Notes under the pieces: model-generated
Told to the model about the DNA's origin: nothing
The model's database searches: none
What the model saw: only the letters and a program-made list of their open reading frames with translations
Position numbers and translations under genes: made by a program
Source of the DNA: Dyella lutea
GTDB lineage: Bacteria > Pseudomonadota > Gammaproteobacteria > Xanthomonadales > Rhodanobacteraceae
Length of the DNA: 64,000 bases
Reading direction: 5' to 3'
Assembly: GCF_024158035.1 (NCBI RefSeq)
Contig: NZ_JAMZEK010000001.1
Span: forward strand, 1,406,001 to 1,470,000
Shown: positions 28,689-37,788 of the stretch, piece by piece
How positions within the stretch are numbered: the first letter of the stretch is position 1
Layout: each line of letters begins with the position of its first letter

Positions 28689-29717
28689 TCAGCCGATGTG
28701 CACGCGCTCGTCGCCCTGCGCCGGCACGATTTCGCCGATCGCGCGCGAGGCCAGCCCGTGCCTGTCGAGCAGGGCGGTGGCGGCGGACACGGCGTGGCTC
28801 GGCAGGATCACGGTGAAACCCACGCCGCAGTTGAAGGTGCGCCACATCTCCTCGCGGGCCACGTTGCCCTCGCGCATCAGCCAGTCGAATACCGTCGGCA
28901 GCGCGATCGTCGAGGCGTCCAGCGCCAGGCCGAGGCCGTCCGGCACCACGCGGATGATGTTTTCCTTCAGCCCGCCGCCGGTGATGTGCGCCATGCCGTG
29001 TACCGGCGCGGCGCGCAGCAGCTCCAGCATCGGCTTGACGTAGATCGTGGTGGGCGCCATCAGCGCGTCGGCCAGCGAGGTGCCCCCCAGGTCGAGCTCC
29101 AGCGGGTTGCCCGCGCGCTCGAGGATCTTGCGGACCAGCGAATAGCCGTTCGAATGCGGCCCGGACGAAGCCACGCCCAGCACCACGTCGCCGGCGACGA
29201 TGGCGCTGCCGTCCATCAGCTCGGCCTTCTCGACCGCACCGACGGTGAAGCCGGCCAGGTCGTATTCGCCCGGCGGATACATGTCGGGCATTTCGGCCGT
29301 CTCGCCGCCGATCAGCGCACAGCCGGCCAGCTCGCAGCCCCTCGCAATGCCGCCGACCACGGCCGCAGCGGTGTCCACGTCCAGCTTGCCGGTGGCGAAG
29401 TAGTCGAGGAAGAACAGCGGCTCGGCGCCCTGCACCAGCACGTCGTTCACGCACATGCCGACCAGGTCGATGCCGATGGTGTCGTGGCGGCCCAAGGTCT
29501 GCGCCAGCTTCAGCTTGGTACCGACGCCATCGGTACCGGACACCAGCACCGGCTCCTTGTAGCGGGTGCCCAGGTTGAACAGGCCGCCGAAGCCGCCCAG
29601 TCCGCCCATCACTTCCGGGCGGGCGGTGCGCTTGACCAGCGGCTTGATGCGTTCGACCAGCGCATTGCCGGCGTCGATATCCACGCCGGCGGCGCGGTAG
29701 GTGAGGGCGTCGGACAT
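28689..29717 (-). CDS. purM: Phosphoribosylformylglycinamidine cyclo-ligase PurM
   Basis: A 342-residue AIR synthetase, the fifth step of purine synthesis. Diagnostic segments are [42 protein letters not shown] and [14 protein letters not shown]. Start ATG 29717. The 96-nt gap to the divergent DUF2066 gene holds a minus-strand TATCAT-like box (about 29747-29752) that could be the purM -10. Confidence 0.97.
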   Translation of the reverse strand: MSDALTYRAAGVDIDAGNALVERIKPLVKRTARPEVMGGLGGFGGLFNLGTRYKEPVLVSGTDGVGTKLKLAQTLGRHDTIGIDLVGMCVNDVLVQGAEPLFFLDYFATGKLDVDTAAAVVGGIARGCELAGCALIGGETAEMPDMYPPGEYDLAGFTVGAVEKAELMDGSAIVAGDVVLGVASSGPHSNGYSLVRKILERAGNPLELDLGGTSLADALMAPTTIYVKPMLELLRAAPVHGMAHITGGGLKENIIRVVPDGLGLALDASTIALPTVFDWLMREGNVAREEMWRTFNCGVGFTVILPSHAVSAATALLDRHGLASRAIGEIVPAQGDERVHIG

Positions 29718-29813
29718 GGCAGGGACCCGCGTCGATAAACGCCCAATGATAGACGCTGGGGGCCGGATTGGGCAGACTTCCCGGACGATTCGAACGGATT
29801 TCAAACCCTCCCC

Positions 29814-30803
29814 ATGCGCCTGTCCCGCCTGCTCTGCATCCTGTTCCTGTTCGGTCTGGCCGGGTTGCGGCCGGCGCTCGCCCAGCAGCAGGCGCCATCG
29901 TCCCCGTATACGGTCGTCATGCCGGTGACCGACACCAGCGAGGCCCAGCGGGACGCCACGTTCTCCAGTGCGATGGCCCAGGTGCTGGCCCGCGTGGCCG
30001 GCGGGCAGGACCTGCGCGGCAAATCCGGCTACGACGATGCGCTGAAGTCGGCCAGCGGGCTGGTCAGCCAGTACCAGTACCAGCGCTCCGGCGACGGCAT
30101 CGCGTTGCAGATCACTTTCGACCGCGGTGCGATCAACCACCTGGTCGGTCAGCTGGGCGCACCCGCCGCCGGGGTGAAGCCACCCGTGCTGCTGCTGGTG
30201 CAGGGGACCGACGGCAGCCTGCTGGGCGGTGATTCGCTCGACGCGCTGGCCAGATCAGCCGCCGCACAGGGCTACGGCGTGGTCTATCCGGACCCGACCC
30301 AGCCGCCAGACCTGTCCCGGGTTGCTGCGGTGGACCCGGCCGAAATGGCCCAGCTGACTTCCCGCTACAAGACCGGGCTGGTACTGGTCGGCAAATTGCA
30401 TTCGGGCGGTGTCGACTGGACTTTGGTGTCCGGGGGTACCGCGCAGAGCTGGCAGGACCAGGGCCCGACCGAGGACGGCCTGTTTGCCGATGCCGGAGCG
30501 GCGATGGCCGCGCGGGTCGGCAAGCAGCTCAACGTGATCGGTTCCGGTACCAGCGACGGCAAGCTGTGGATCGACGGCGTGGCCTCGGCCATGGATTACG
30601 CCCAACTGCTCAACGTGCTGCGCGGCGATCCGTCGGTGCGTACCGTGACCACGCTCGGGGCCAAGGATGATGGTGTGCTGCTGGAGGTATCGTCATCACT
30701 GCCGCTGAGCGCGCTGGCGTCCAATCTCGCCGCCGGTGGCCGCCTGCTGCAGGCCTCGTCGAACCACGCCGGCGCGGACGCCAGCCTGCGCTGGCTGCAT
30801 TGA
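29814..30803 (+). CDS. DUF2066 domain-containing exported protein
   Basis: A 329-residue protein with a signal peptide ([13 protein letters not shown], cleavage after about ALA at residue 23) and the DUF2066 domain ([19 protein letters not shown], then the module with [11 protein letters not shown]). The function of the family is unknown. It is divergent from purM and followed 43 nt later by perM and hda, an order seen in related gammaproteobacteria. Confidence 0.9.
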   Translation: MRLSRLLCILFLFGLAGLRPALAQQQAPSSPYTVVMPVTDTSEAQRDATFSSAMAQVLARVAGGQDLRGKSGYDDALKSASGLVSQYQYQRSGDGIALQITFDRGAINHLVGQLGAPAAGVKPPVLLLVQGTDGSLLGGDSLDALARSAAAQGYGVVYPDPTQPPDLSRVAAVDPAEMAQLTSRYKTGLVLVGKLHSGGVDWTLVSGGTAQSWQDQGPTEDGLFADAGAAMAARVGKQLNVIGSGTSDGKLWIDGVASAMDYAQLLNVLRGDPSVRTVTTLGAKDDGVLLEVSSSLPLSALASNLAAGGRLLQASSNHAGADASLRWLH

Positions 30804-30846
30804 GGCCGGTCTTGCGCCGCCTCGCCACCCCCGCGGGAGTACATCC

Positions 30847-32013
30847 ATGACGGCCCAGGACTCCCGTCGCTGGCAGTTGCTGGCGATCGTCGCGGTCATC
30901 ATCTACCTGGTCTACCTGCTGGCCCCGGTGCTGATGCCGTTCGCCATCGCTGCGATGCTCGCCTACCTGGGCGACCCGCTGGCCGACCGCCTGGAGAAGT
31001 TCGGCATGGGTCGCACGCTGGCGGTGACCATCGTGTTCGTGGTGCTGCTGCTGCTCACGGTGGGGGCGCTGCTGGTACTGATCCCGCTGATCTCCCGCCA
31101 GGTCGACAACCTCATCCAGAACCTGCCCCGTTACGGCGAGTGGGTGCGCAACACCGCCCTGCCGTGGCTGCAGGCGAAGCTGCGGCTGGATCCGCACATG
31201 TTCGACACCGGTCGCCTGGTGGATGCGGTGAAGGAGCACATCGGCTCGATCGGCACCGTGCTGGGCAAGCTCTCGCGTTCGGGCGTGGGCGTGCTCATGT
31301 GGATGACCAACCTGGTGCTGATCCCGGTGGTCGCGTTCTACCTGCTGCGCGACTGGGATCGCCTGGTGGCCTGGGTCGACGCCATGCTGCCGCGTTCGAT
31401 CGAGCCGACGGTCGCCCGCCTGGCACACGAGTCGGACAAGGTGCTCGGTGCCTTCGTGCGCGGCCAGCTGCTGGTGATGATGGCGCTGGGCTTGTTCTAC
31501 GGCGCCGGGTTGTCGGTGGTCGGCCTGTCGGTGGGGCCACTGATCGGCATGGTCGCCGGGTTGCTGAGTTTCGTGCCGTACCTCGGTTTCATCATCGGTT
31601 TCGGTGCCGCGGTGATCGCGGTGCTGGTGCAGTACGGCGACTGGACCCACCTGCTGCTGGTCTGCGGCGTGTTCACGATCGGCCAGTTGCTGGAAGGATA
31701 CGTGCTGGTGCCCAAGCTGGTCGGCGACAAGATCGGCCTGCATCCGGTGGCGGTGATTTTCGCGGTGCTGGCCGGCGGTTATCTCGCCGGATTCCTCGGC
31801 GTGCTGCTGGCGCTGCCGGCGGCCTCGGTGATCCTGGTGCTGCTGCGCTACCTCACCGAGCGCTACCGCGCGAGCGAGCTGTACATGAATACCGGCCCGG
31901 CTGCCGCGGTGGAGGTTCCGGCGGATGTGACCGAGGCCAGTGCCGACCGTGAAGTGGCCGCGACGCCGCAGGCGCCGGTCGGCGACGGCAAGAGCGCGCC
32001 CCCCGCGCCATGA
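30847..32013 (+). CDS. AI-2E family transporter (PerM-like)
   Basis: A 388-residue inner-membrane protein of the AI-2E/PerM family. Helices at about 12-45 and 60-85 are followed by a soluble stretch, and a C-terminal set of helices contains GLLSFVPYLGFIIGFGAA and PKLVGDKIGLHPVAVI. Family members export AI-2 or act as cation/proton antiporters. The substrate here is not known. The last residues are charged and low-complexity. Its stop overlaps the hda start (ATGA). Confidence 0.9.
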   Translation: MTAQDSRRWQLLAIVAVIIYLVYLLAPVLMPFAIAAMLAYLGDPLADRLEKFGMGRTLAVTIVFVVLLLLTVGALLVLIPLISRQVDNLIQNLPRYGEWVRNTALPWLQAKLRLDPHMFDTGRLVDAVKEHIGSIGTVLGKLSRSGVGVLMWMTNLVLIPVVAFYLLRDWDRLVAWVDAMLPRSIEPTVARLAHESDKVLGAFVRGQLLVMMALGLFYGAGLSVVGLSVGPLIGMVAGLLSFVPYLGFIIGFGAAVIAVLVQYGDWTHLLLVCGVFTIGQLLEGYVLVPKLVGDKIGLHPVAVIFAVLAGGYLAGFLGVLLALPAASVILVLLRYLTERYRASELYMNTGPAAAVEVPADVTEASADREVAATPQAPVGDGKSAPPAP

Positions 32014-32714
32014 CCGCGCAGTTGCCGCTTGCCCTGCGCTGGCCGCGTCGCCAGCGCTTCGAGCACTTCCATGCCGGCCCGCACAACGCCGCCGCGCTCG
32101 CGGCCATCGAGGCGCTGTCCACCCAGCCGGGCGCTCCCTGGGTCTATCTGCACGGTCCGCTGGGTAGCGGGCGCAGCCATCTGCTGCTGGCCGCCGCCCA
32201 GGCGGCCGCCGAGGCCGGGCGTCGCGTGCAGTACCTGCCGCTGGCCACCCTGGCCGACCGCGCGGCGGCACTGCGCGGCGTGGCCGGCAGCGAATGGCTG
32301 GCGCTGGACGACCTGGAGGCGATCGCCGGCCAGCGCGAGGCCGAGCACGCCCTGTTCGACCTGTACAACCAGACCCGCGCCGAGGGTGGTGCGCTGCTGT
32401 TCGCGTCGGCGGCCGGGCCGGCCGACTCCGGCATCGCCTTGCCCGACCTGCGTTCGCGGCTGGGCGCCTGCACGCAGTTCGTGCTCCGGCCGCTGGACGA
32501 CGACGAACGCCGTCGGGTGCTGAAGCGGAGCGCGGCTGACCGCGGGATCGGGCTGGACGAGCCGGTGCTGGACTGGTTGTTCAACCGTTACGCCCGGGAC
32601 CTGGGCGCCCTGCTCGATCTGCTGGATCGGCTCGACCGCGCTTCGCTTGCTGCGCGACGGCGCATCACGGTACCGTTCCTGCGCGGTTTCCTGAGGGAAG
32701 GCAGCGACCGCTGA
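32010..32714 (+). CDS. hda: DnaA regulatory inactivator Hda
   Basis: A 234-residue AAA+ protein that, with the DNA-loaded beta clamp, promotes ATP hydrolysis by DnaA and limits re-initiation. The N-terminal QLPLAL is the clamp-binding motif. The P-loop is LHGPLGSGRSHLL, the Walker B ALDDLEAIAG, and the C-terminal lid includes RYARDLGALLDLLDRLDRA. It overlaps perM by 4 nt and is probably coupled to it. Confidence 0.94.
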   Translation: MTAQLPLALRWPRRQRFEHFHAGPHNAAALAAIEALSTQPGAPWVYLHGPLGSGRSHLLLAAAQAAAEAGRRVQYLPLATLADRAAALRGVAGSEWLALDDLEAIAGQREAEHALFDLYNQTRAEGGALLFASAAGPADSGIALPDLRSRLGACTQFVLRPLDDDERRRVLKRSAADRGIGLDEPVLDWLFNRYARDLGALLDLLDRLDRASLAARRRITVPFLRGFLREGSDR

Positions 32715-32742
32715 GGTCTCTCGACCAGGGAGTGGGTCGGTC

Positions 32743-33315
32743 ATGTGGAAGTGGCTGGTGCCGGTTCTCGGCTTCTGGGTGTCCCAGGCCATGGCGAAGG
32801 AAGTCGATGCGACCATGCGTCCCCCGGTGTACGCCGGCACCTACGCGGTCCGCATTTGCCGTGGAGACTGCCCGGCGTCGACCTACCGCGCCGCCACGCT
32901 GGTGCTGTTCGACCGGCCGCTGCGCGATGCGCAAGGTCGCATGCATGGCAAGTGGCTGGAGCAGGGCAACATCAACGGCTGCCTGATACTCGATCCGGTT
33001 CAGGGTACTCCCGGAGGATGGGTGTTCTATCCCGGTCAGGCGACCCGACGCTTCATCGTCTGGACAGTCCCGGATGGTCATTCGATACGCTTCGAGCTCG
33101 ACCGCACGGTCGACGCCGGCTACCAGGTCGAACTCCGGCATACCCCCTCCGGCCTTGCCGGCACCGGCATGATCTGGAGTGCGTCGGATCCGCCGGGGAC
33201 ACCGCAACGTGATGAAGTCCGTGCGCGCCGGCTCGGCGAGGCCGATCCGGCGCGCTGTCCCCGGCTGGGCGATGACAGCGAGGCCATGAAGGATGTCAGC
33301 TGGCCTAGGCCTTGA
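32743..33315 (+). CDS. Hypothetical secreted protein
   Basis: A 190-residue protein with a probable signal peptide (WKWLVPVLGFWVSQAMA, cleavage near residue 18). The mature part is beta-rich with four Cys (CRGDC, one in NGCLIL, one near the end) that could form disulfides. I recognise no family. It starts 28 nt after hda on the same strand. Its last 11 nt overlap the end of the convergent suhB gene. Confidence 0.75.
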   Translation: MWKWLVPVLGFWVSQAMAKEVDATMRPPVYAGTYAVRICRGDCPASTYRAATLVLFDRPLRDAQGRMHGKWLEQGNINGCLILDPVQGTPGGWVFYPGQATRRFIVWTVPDGHSIRFELDRTVDAGYQVELRHTPSGLAGTGMIWSASDPPGTPQRDEVRARRLGEADPARCPRLGDDSEAMKDVSWPRP

Positions 33316-34108
33316 GCAGCGTCGGCGTGGCTTGCGCACCGATGGCGTCGACCATCGCCTTGGCTACATGCAGGTTGCCGGCGATCAGGTTGCCGCTCTC
33401 GGGGATGCCGTCGCGGCCGGCGAAGTCGCAGTAGCGGCCGCCCGCCTCGCGCACCAGCAGCACGCCGGCGGCCATGTCCCACGGCTTCAGGCCGATCTCG
33501 AAATAACCGTCGTAGCGGCCGGCGGCAGTGTAGGCCAGGTCCAGCGCGGCCGAGCCGGAGCGACGGATGTCCTCGGCCTGGCCGAGGATCGCGCGGGTCA
33601 TGTCCAGCTGTGGTCCCAGATGGGCGCGCTGGCGATAGGGGAAGCCGGTGGCGATCATGGCGCCGCCGAGGTCGTCGCGCTTGCTGACGCGGATGCGGCG
33701 GTCGTTGAGGAAGGCGCCGTCACCCTTGCTGGCGGTATACAGCTCGTCGCGCAGCGGGTCGTACACCACCGCATAGGTCGGCACGCCCTTATCGAGCAGG
33801 CCGATCGACACGCAGAAGTGCGGGATGCCGCGCAGGTAGTTGTGGGTGCCGTCCAGCGGGTCGATCACCCACTGCATCGGGCCCTTGCCGATCGCACCGC
33901 TCTCCTCGCCGAGGATGGCGTGATCCGGGTACGCGCGGCGCAGCTCCTTGATGATCTCCGCCTCGGCCAGCTTGTCGACCTCGGAGACGAAGTCCATCTG
34001 CTGCTTCTCGACGACATTCAGCCCGTCGATGCGGTTCATATAGCGCAGGATGATGTTTCCGGCAGCGCGCGCGGCGCGCGCCGCGATCGTAACGGCGGGT
34101 CTTGGCAT
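33305..34108 (-). CDS. suhB: Inositol-1-monophosphatase family protein SuhB
   Basis: A 267-residue FIG-superfamily phosphatase. Metal-binding motifs GEESG, WVIDPLDGTHNYLRG and LKPWDMAAG are intact. In E. coli SuhB has inositol monophosphatase activity but mainly acts as an rRNA antitermination factor binding NusA. Start ATG 34108. Convergent with the hypothetical secreted gene, with an 11-nt tail overlap. Confidence 0.95.
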   Translation of the reverse strand: MPRPAVTIAARAARAAGNIILRYMNRIDGLNVVEKQQMDFVSEVDKLAEAEIIKELRRAYPDHAILGEESGAIGKGPMQWVIDPLDGTHNYLRGIPHFCVSIGLLDKGVPTYAVVYDPLRDELYTASKGDGAFLNDRRIRVSKRDDLGGAMIATGFPYRQRAHLGPQLDMTRAILGQAEDIRRSGSAALDLAYTAAGRYDGYFEIGLKPWDMAAGVLLVREAGGRYCDFAGRDGIPESGNLIAGNLHVAKAMVDAIGAQATPTLLKA

Positions 34109-34194
34109 GGCGGGGACTTTGTAAAAAGAACGGGTTAGCGGCCGCGGATTCTAGCAGAGGCGCGGCCTCGCGGCAGGCGCGGGCCGGCCTGGAC

Positions 34195-34200
34195 TATCCT
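34195..34200 (+). promoter_or_regulatory. Putative -10 element for trmJ
   Basis: TATCCT, 33 nt before the trmJ ATG, in the 125-nt gap divergent from suhB. No clear -35. Confidence 0.3.
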
Positions 34201-34233
34201 AGGCGGCCGTTTCCGCTCCCGAAGACCCGCCGC

Positions 34234-34998
34234 ATGTCCGCTCTCGACCTCGCCCCGCTGTTCCGCTTCGTGCTGGTGCGCACCTCGCATCCGGGCAACA
34301 TCGGCAGCGCCGCGCGGGCGATCCGCACCATGGGCTTCACCCGGCTGAGCCTGGTGGTGCCGCACCGCTTTCCCGACGCCGAAGCCTCGGCGTTGGCCGC
34401 CGGCGCCGACGACGTGCTGGAAGCCGCGCCGGTGCACGACGACCTGGTCGGCGCGCTGGCCGGCAGCACCTTCGCGCTCGGGCTTTCCGCCCGCCGGCGC
34501 GGCGTCAACCTGCCCGAGCTCAGTCCGCGCGAAGGCGTGGCGCAGGCGCTGGCCGCCGCCGCCCGCGGCGAGCAGGTGGCGTGGGTGTTCGGCAACGAGC
34601 GCACCGGCCTGGAGAACGAGGAACTGGCGCGCTGCCACGCGATGGTGCGCATCCCCAGCGTGGAGGACTTCAGCTCGCTCAATCTCTCCCAGGCGGTGCA
34701 GGTGACGGCCTACGAGCTGCGCATGGCGATGCTCGGCGACGAGCTGCCCGAGGCGCCACCGCTGCACGAGGAGCCGCCGGCCGACGCGGAGAAGATGGAG
34801 CGCTTTTACGAACACCTCGCCCAGATGCTCGACGACATCGACTTCCACAAGGGCCGCACGCCGACCACGATCATGCTCAGGCTGCGCAAGCTGTTCCAGC
34901 GCGCGCAGATGAGTGAGCGCGAGCTGCGCGTACTGCACGGCATCTTCGCCGATGCCCAGCGCATGGCGATGCTGGCCGGTCAGCGCGGTCGCGATTGA
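34234..34998 (+). CDS. trmJ: tRNA (cytidine/uridine-32-2'-O)-methyltransferase TrmJ
   Basis: A 254-residue SPOUT methyltransferase acting on the ribose of position 32 in the tRNA anticodon loop. The N-terminus has VLVRTSHPGNIGSAARAI. The SAM-binding knot region includes WVFGNERTGLENEEL and IPSVEDFSSLNLSQAVQV. The C-terminal extension is helical. Divergent from suhB, as in many gammaproteobacteria. It ends 1 nt before the convergent exoD stop. Confidence 0.96.
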   Translation: MSALDLAPLFRFVLVRTSHPGNIGSAARAIRTMGFTRLSLVVPHRFPDAEASALAAGADDVLEAAPVHDDLVGALAGSTFALGLSARRRGVNLPELSPREGVAQALAAAARGEQVAWVFGNERTGLENEELARCHAMVRIPSVEDFSSLNLSQAVQVTAYELRMAMLGDELPEAPPLHEEPPADAEKMERFYEHLAQMLDDIDFHKGRTPTTIMLRLRKLFQRAQMSERELRVLHGIFADAQRMAMLAGQRGRD

Positions 34999-34999
34999 G

Positions 35000-35617
35000 T
35001 CAGGCGTCGCCGCGAAGCAGCAGGATCAGTACCTCGCCCAGCCCGGCGACCACGCCGGCACTGGCCAGCGTCAACGCCCACGCGGCGATCAACACCGCGC
35101 CGTCGCGCTCGATCAGGGCGAACGCGAACGCCAGCAGCAGCGCTCCGAAGAAGTAGTTGGTGAAGGGCAGGGGCAGCGCCAGCATTAGGCCCAGCAGGAT
35201 CAGCATCACCCCCGAGAGCAGGCTCGATGGCCGGCGCAGCAGGCCCGGCAGGCGTGGCCGGCAGACCCGCTCGAGCCGCGATGTCACCGGATCGAGCCGG
35301 TCGAGCAGGGCCAGTAGCCGGCTGCGTTCCAGCCGGCGCCGACCGATCCAGCGGGCCAGCCAGGGGCGCGTCGCACCCAGCGCCATCTGCGCGCCGATGC
35401 CCATGACTCCGGCACCCATCACGCCGCCGATCCCCACCGCCAGAGGCATGAAGTTCGGGATGGCCAACAGGATCAGCAGCACGCCGAAGGCTCGCTCGCG
35501 CAGCGGGTCGAGCAGGGTGTCGAGGGTGATCCGGGTGTCCGGCTGGCTGGCGATCGACTGGCGCAGCAGCCGGGTGGCGGTGGCGTGGCCGGTCGGTGCA
35601 TCGTGCGACTCGCCCAT
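35000..35617 (-). CDS. exoD: ExoD family exopolysaccharide synthesis protein
   Basis: A 205-residue membrane protein of the ExoD family. It shows the conserved N-terminal SIASQPDTRITLDTLLDPL-like region (in part ERAFGVLLILLAIPNFMPL) and four or five helices. Rhizobial exoD mutants are impaired in exopolysaccharide production and alkali tolerance; the mechanism is unknown. The start is ATG 35617 (MGESHD). It is 17 nt downstream of the CorC-like gene on the same strand. Confidence 0.88.
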   Translation of the reverse strand: MGESHDAPTGHATATRLLRQSIASQPDTRITLDTLLDPLRERAFGVLLILLAIPNFMPLAVGIGGVMGAGVMGIGAQMALGATRPWLARWIGRRRLERSRLLALLDRLDPVTSRLERVCRPRLPGLLRRPSSLLSGVMLILLGLMLALPLPFTNYFFGALLLAFAFALIERDGAVLIAAWALTLASAGVVAGLGEVLILLLRGDA

Positions 35618-35634
35618 GGCTCGGGTCCGCCGCG

Positions 35635-36972
35635 TCAGCCGCCGCGCGTGGCGTCGTCGTCGGGGCCGTCGGTAGGCGGAGGCGGCACCACCAGCAGCTT
35701 GTCGATGCGTGCGCCGTCCAGGTCCATCACCTCGAAGCGGATGCCGCGCCACTCGAACATCTCGCCCACTTGCGGGATGTGGCCCAGCGCCGTCATCACC
35801 ATGCCGGCCACGGTGCGGAAATCGTGTTCGTCCTCGCCCGGCAGCGGGCCCACCCGCAGCAGCTCACGCAGGTCGTCGGTGGACAGCGTGCCGTCGACCA
35901 GCCAGCTGCCGTCCTCGCGCCTGACAATGGGCGAACGCTCTTCGCCGGGCGTGCCGTGGCCGAGCTGCGCCACGCCGACCACCGCCGAGAGCAGGTCGTT
36001 GATGGTGACCACCCCCTCGATATCGCCGTATTCGTCGACTACCAGCGCCATCGGCGTCTCGGCGTCGCGGAATTCCTCCAGCAGGTCCAGCGCGCGCGCC
36101 GTGGCCGGCACGTAAAGCGGCTTGGACAGGCGCCGGAACAGGTCCGGCTTGCCCTGGCCCAGGTCGGCCAGCAGGCTTTTCACCTCGACCACGCCGACGA
36201 TGTCGCTCTCGTCGCCGCGGTAGACCGGATAGCGCGAGTACGGCGTCTCGCGCAGCACGGCCATGTTCTCGTGCAGCGGCGCGGCGATGTCCAGCCAGGC
36301 GATGCGCATGCGTGGGGTCATCACGCTGTCCACGGTGCGGTCGCCCAGCCGCAGCACGCGGTTGACCATGTTGTGCTCGTCGGCGTCGAGCACGCCCTGT
36401 TCGGCGCTCTCGGCGACCAGCAGGCGGATTTCCTCTTCGGTCACTGCCGCGCCGCCCTTGTCGGTGACGCGCAGCAGCCGCAGTACCAGCGTGCTGCAGG
36501 TATTGAGCAGCCACACGAACGGCGCGCAGATCCGGCTGAGCACCAGCATCGGCATGCCGACCACCATCGATGCCCTCTCCGGGCCGGCCAGCGCCAGGCG
36601 CTTGGGCACCAGCTCGCCGAACACGATCTGCACGAAGGAGATCAGGATGAAGCCGATCGCGAAGCCCAGTGCGTGGGCGTAGGGCTCCAGCCAGACCGCG
36701 CGGTCGCGGTGCAGGGCATCGGCAATGTGCTCGCCCAGCGCATCGCCGGCCAGCGCACCGGTGAGCAGCATCACCAGGGTGATGCCGACCTGCACGGTGG
36801 ACAGGAACCGTTCGGGCGACTCGGCATGGCGCAGCGCCACCCGGGCGCGGCGGCTGCGATCGGCCATCTGCTTGAGGCGGCTCTTGCGCGAGGCGACCAG
36901 GGCCATCTCCGACAGCGCGAAGAAGCCATTGCACAGGGACAGGACGAAGACGAGCGCGAATTCGGTCAGCAT
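35635..36972 (-). CDS. CNNM/CorC family (hemolysin-like) transporter
   Basis: A 445-residue protein with the three parts of the CNNM/CorC family: an N-terminal DUF21 membrane domain (three to four helices, FFALSEMALVASRKSRL, FGELVPKRLAL), a CBS pair (residues about 215-335, with VMTPRMRIAW and PMALVVDEYGDIEGVV), and a C-terminal CorC_HlyC domain (about 355-430). Members mediate or regulate Mg2+ or Co2+ transport. It is divergent from the DUF47-pit operon. Confidence 0.93.
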   Translation of the reverse strand: MLTEFALVFVLSLCNGFFALSEMALVASRKSRLKQMADRSRRARVALRHAESPERFLSTVQVGITLVMLLTGALAGDALGEHIADALHRDRAVWLEPYAHALGFAIGFILISFVQIVFGELVPKRLALAGPERASMVVGMPMLVLSRICAPFVWLLNTCSTLVLRLLRVTDKGGAAVTEEEIRLLVAESAEQGVLDADEHNMVNRVLRLGDRTVDSVMTPRMRIAWLDIAAPLHENMAVLRETPYSRYPVYRGDESDIVGVVEVKSLLADLGQGKPDLFRRLSKPLYVPATARALDLLEEFRDAETPMALVVDEYGDIEGVVTINDLLSAVVGVAQLGHGTPGEERSPIVRREDGSWLVDGTLSTDDLRELLRVGPLPGEDEHDFRTVAGMVMTALGHIPQVGEMFEWRGIRFEVMDLDGARIDKLLVVPPPPTDGPDDDATRGG

Positions 36973-37067
36973 CGCGCGTGCCGGGAGCAGGGAGCCATGA
37001 GCGCAGTGTATTGGCAGCGGGGTCCGGGATCACGTGGCCGCGGGCGGCTCCCCCGGCTTGCGCGCTC

Positions 37068-37085
37068 CTGTAACATAAACGTCAT
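37068..37085 (+). promoter_or_regulatory. Candidate Pho box before DUF47-pit
   Basis: CTGTAACATAAACGTCAT matches the 18-bp PhoB consensus at about 14 positions: two CTGTCAT-like half sites (5/7 each) separated by ATAA. It lies 26 nt before the DUF47 start codon and overlaps where the core promoter should be, which would fit repression as well as activation. Confidence 0.45.
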
Positions 37086-37110
37086 TTTACCCACCCCCAA
37101 GGTGCCACCG

Positions 37111-37740
37111 ATGTTCTCCCTGCAAGCGATGTTCGGCAAAGGCGACCGCTTCTACGGCCTGCTCGAGCAAAGTGCCGAAGCGGCCTGCGACAGCGCCCGC
37201 GCCGTGCGCGAGCTGGTCAGCCAGGCCGACCATGCGCCGGTGATGGCGGCCTTCACATCCAGCCGTGCCCGCGAGAAGGCGCTGGCCCAGCAGATCAGCG
37301 AAGAGCTGGTGAACACCTTCGTCACCGCGCTGGACCGTGAGGACATCGAGGCGCTCAACGCGGCCCTATACAAGATTCCCAAGACGGTGGAGAAGTTCGC
37401 CGAGCGCTATGCCGTGGTCGCCGACCGGCTGGCCGGCGTCGACTTCGCCCAGCGCGCGCTCGTGCTCGAGCGCTCCGCCGAGGTGGTGGTGCAGATGATC
37501 GGCGAGCTGCGCCGCGGTCTGCGCATCGATCCGGTGAAGAAACTGCAGGACCGCCTGCAGGCGCTGGAGTCCGAGGGCGACAAGCTGCTGCTCGACCCCT
37601 ATCGCACGCTCTACGTCGAGGGTGCGGACGTGATGCGCGCGGTGCTCGCGAAGGACCTGTTCGAGCTGATCGAGAAGGCGATCGACAAGTGCCGCGACGT
37701 CGGCAACGTCGTCTACTCCATCGTGCTGAAGAACTCCTGA
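37111..37740 (+). CDS. DUF47 family protein (Pit accessory protein)
   Basis: A 209-residue all-helical PhoU-like protein (DUF47, TIGR00153). It begins FSLQAMFGKGDRFYGLLEQSA and ends with EKAIDKCRDVGNVVYSIVLKNS, both conserved. Such genes precede low-affinity phosphate transporters of the Pit family in many bacteria (orfA-pit in Sinorhizobium). It starts at ATG 37111, 370 nt from nothing else on this strand, and the pit gene follows after 48 nt. Confidence 0.92.
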   Translation: MFSLQAMFGKGDRFYGLLEQSAEAACDSARAVRELVSQADHAPVMAAFTSSRAREKALAQQISEELVNTFVTALDREDIEALNAALYKIPKTVEKFAERYAVVADRLAGVDFAQRALVLERSAEVVVQMIGELRRGLRIDPVKKLQDRLQALESEGDKLLLDPYRTLYVEGADVMRAVLAKDLFELIEKAIDKCRDVGNVVYSIVLKNS

Positions 37741-37788
37741 GGGCGCCGCCGTGCTGACGTTCCATCCGGGTTCCGACGGGAGCCGCAA

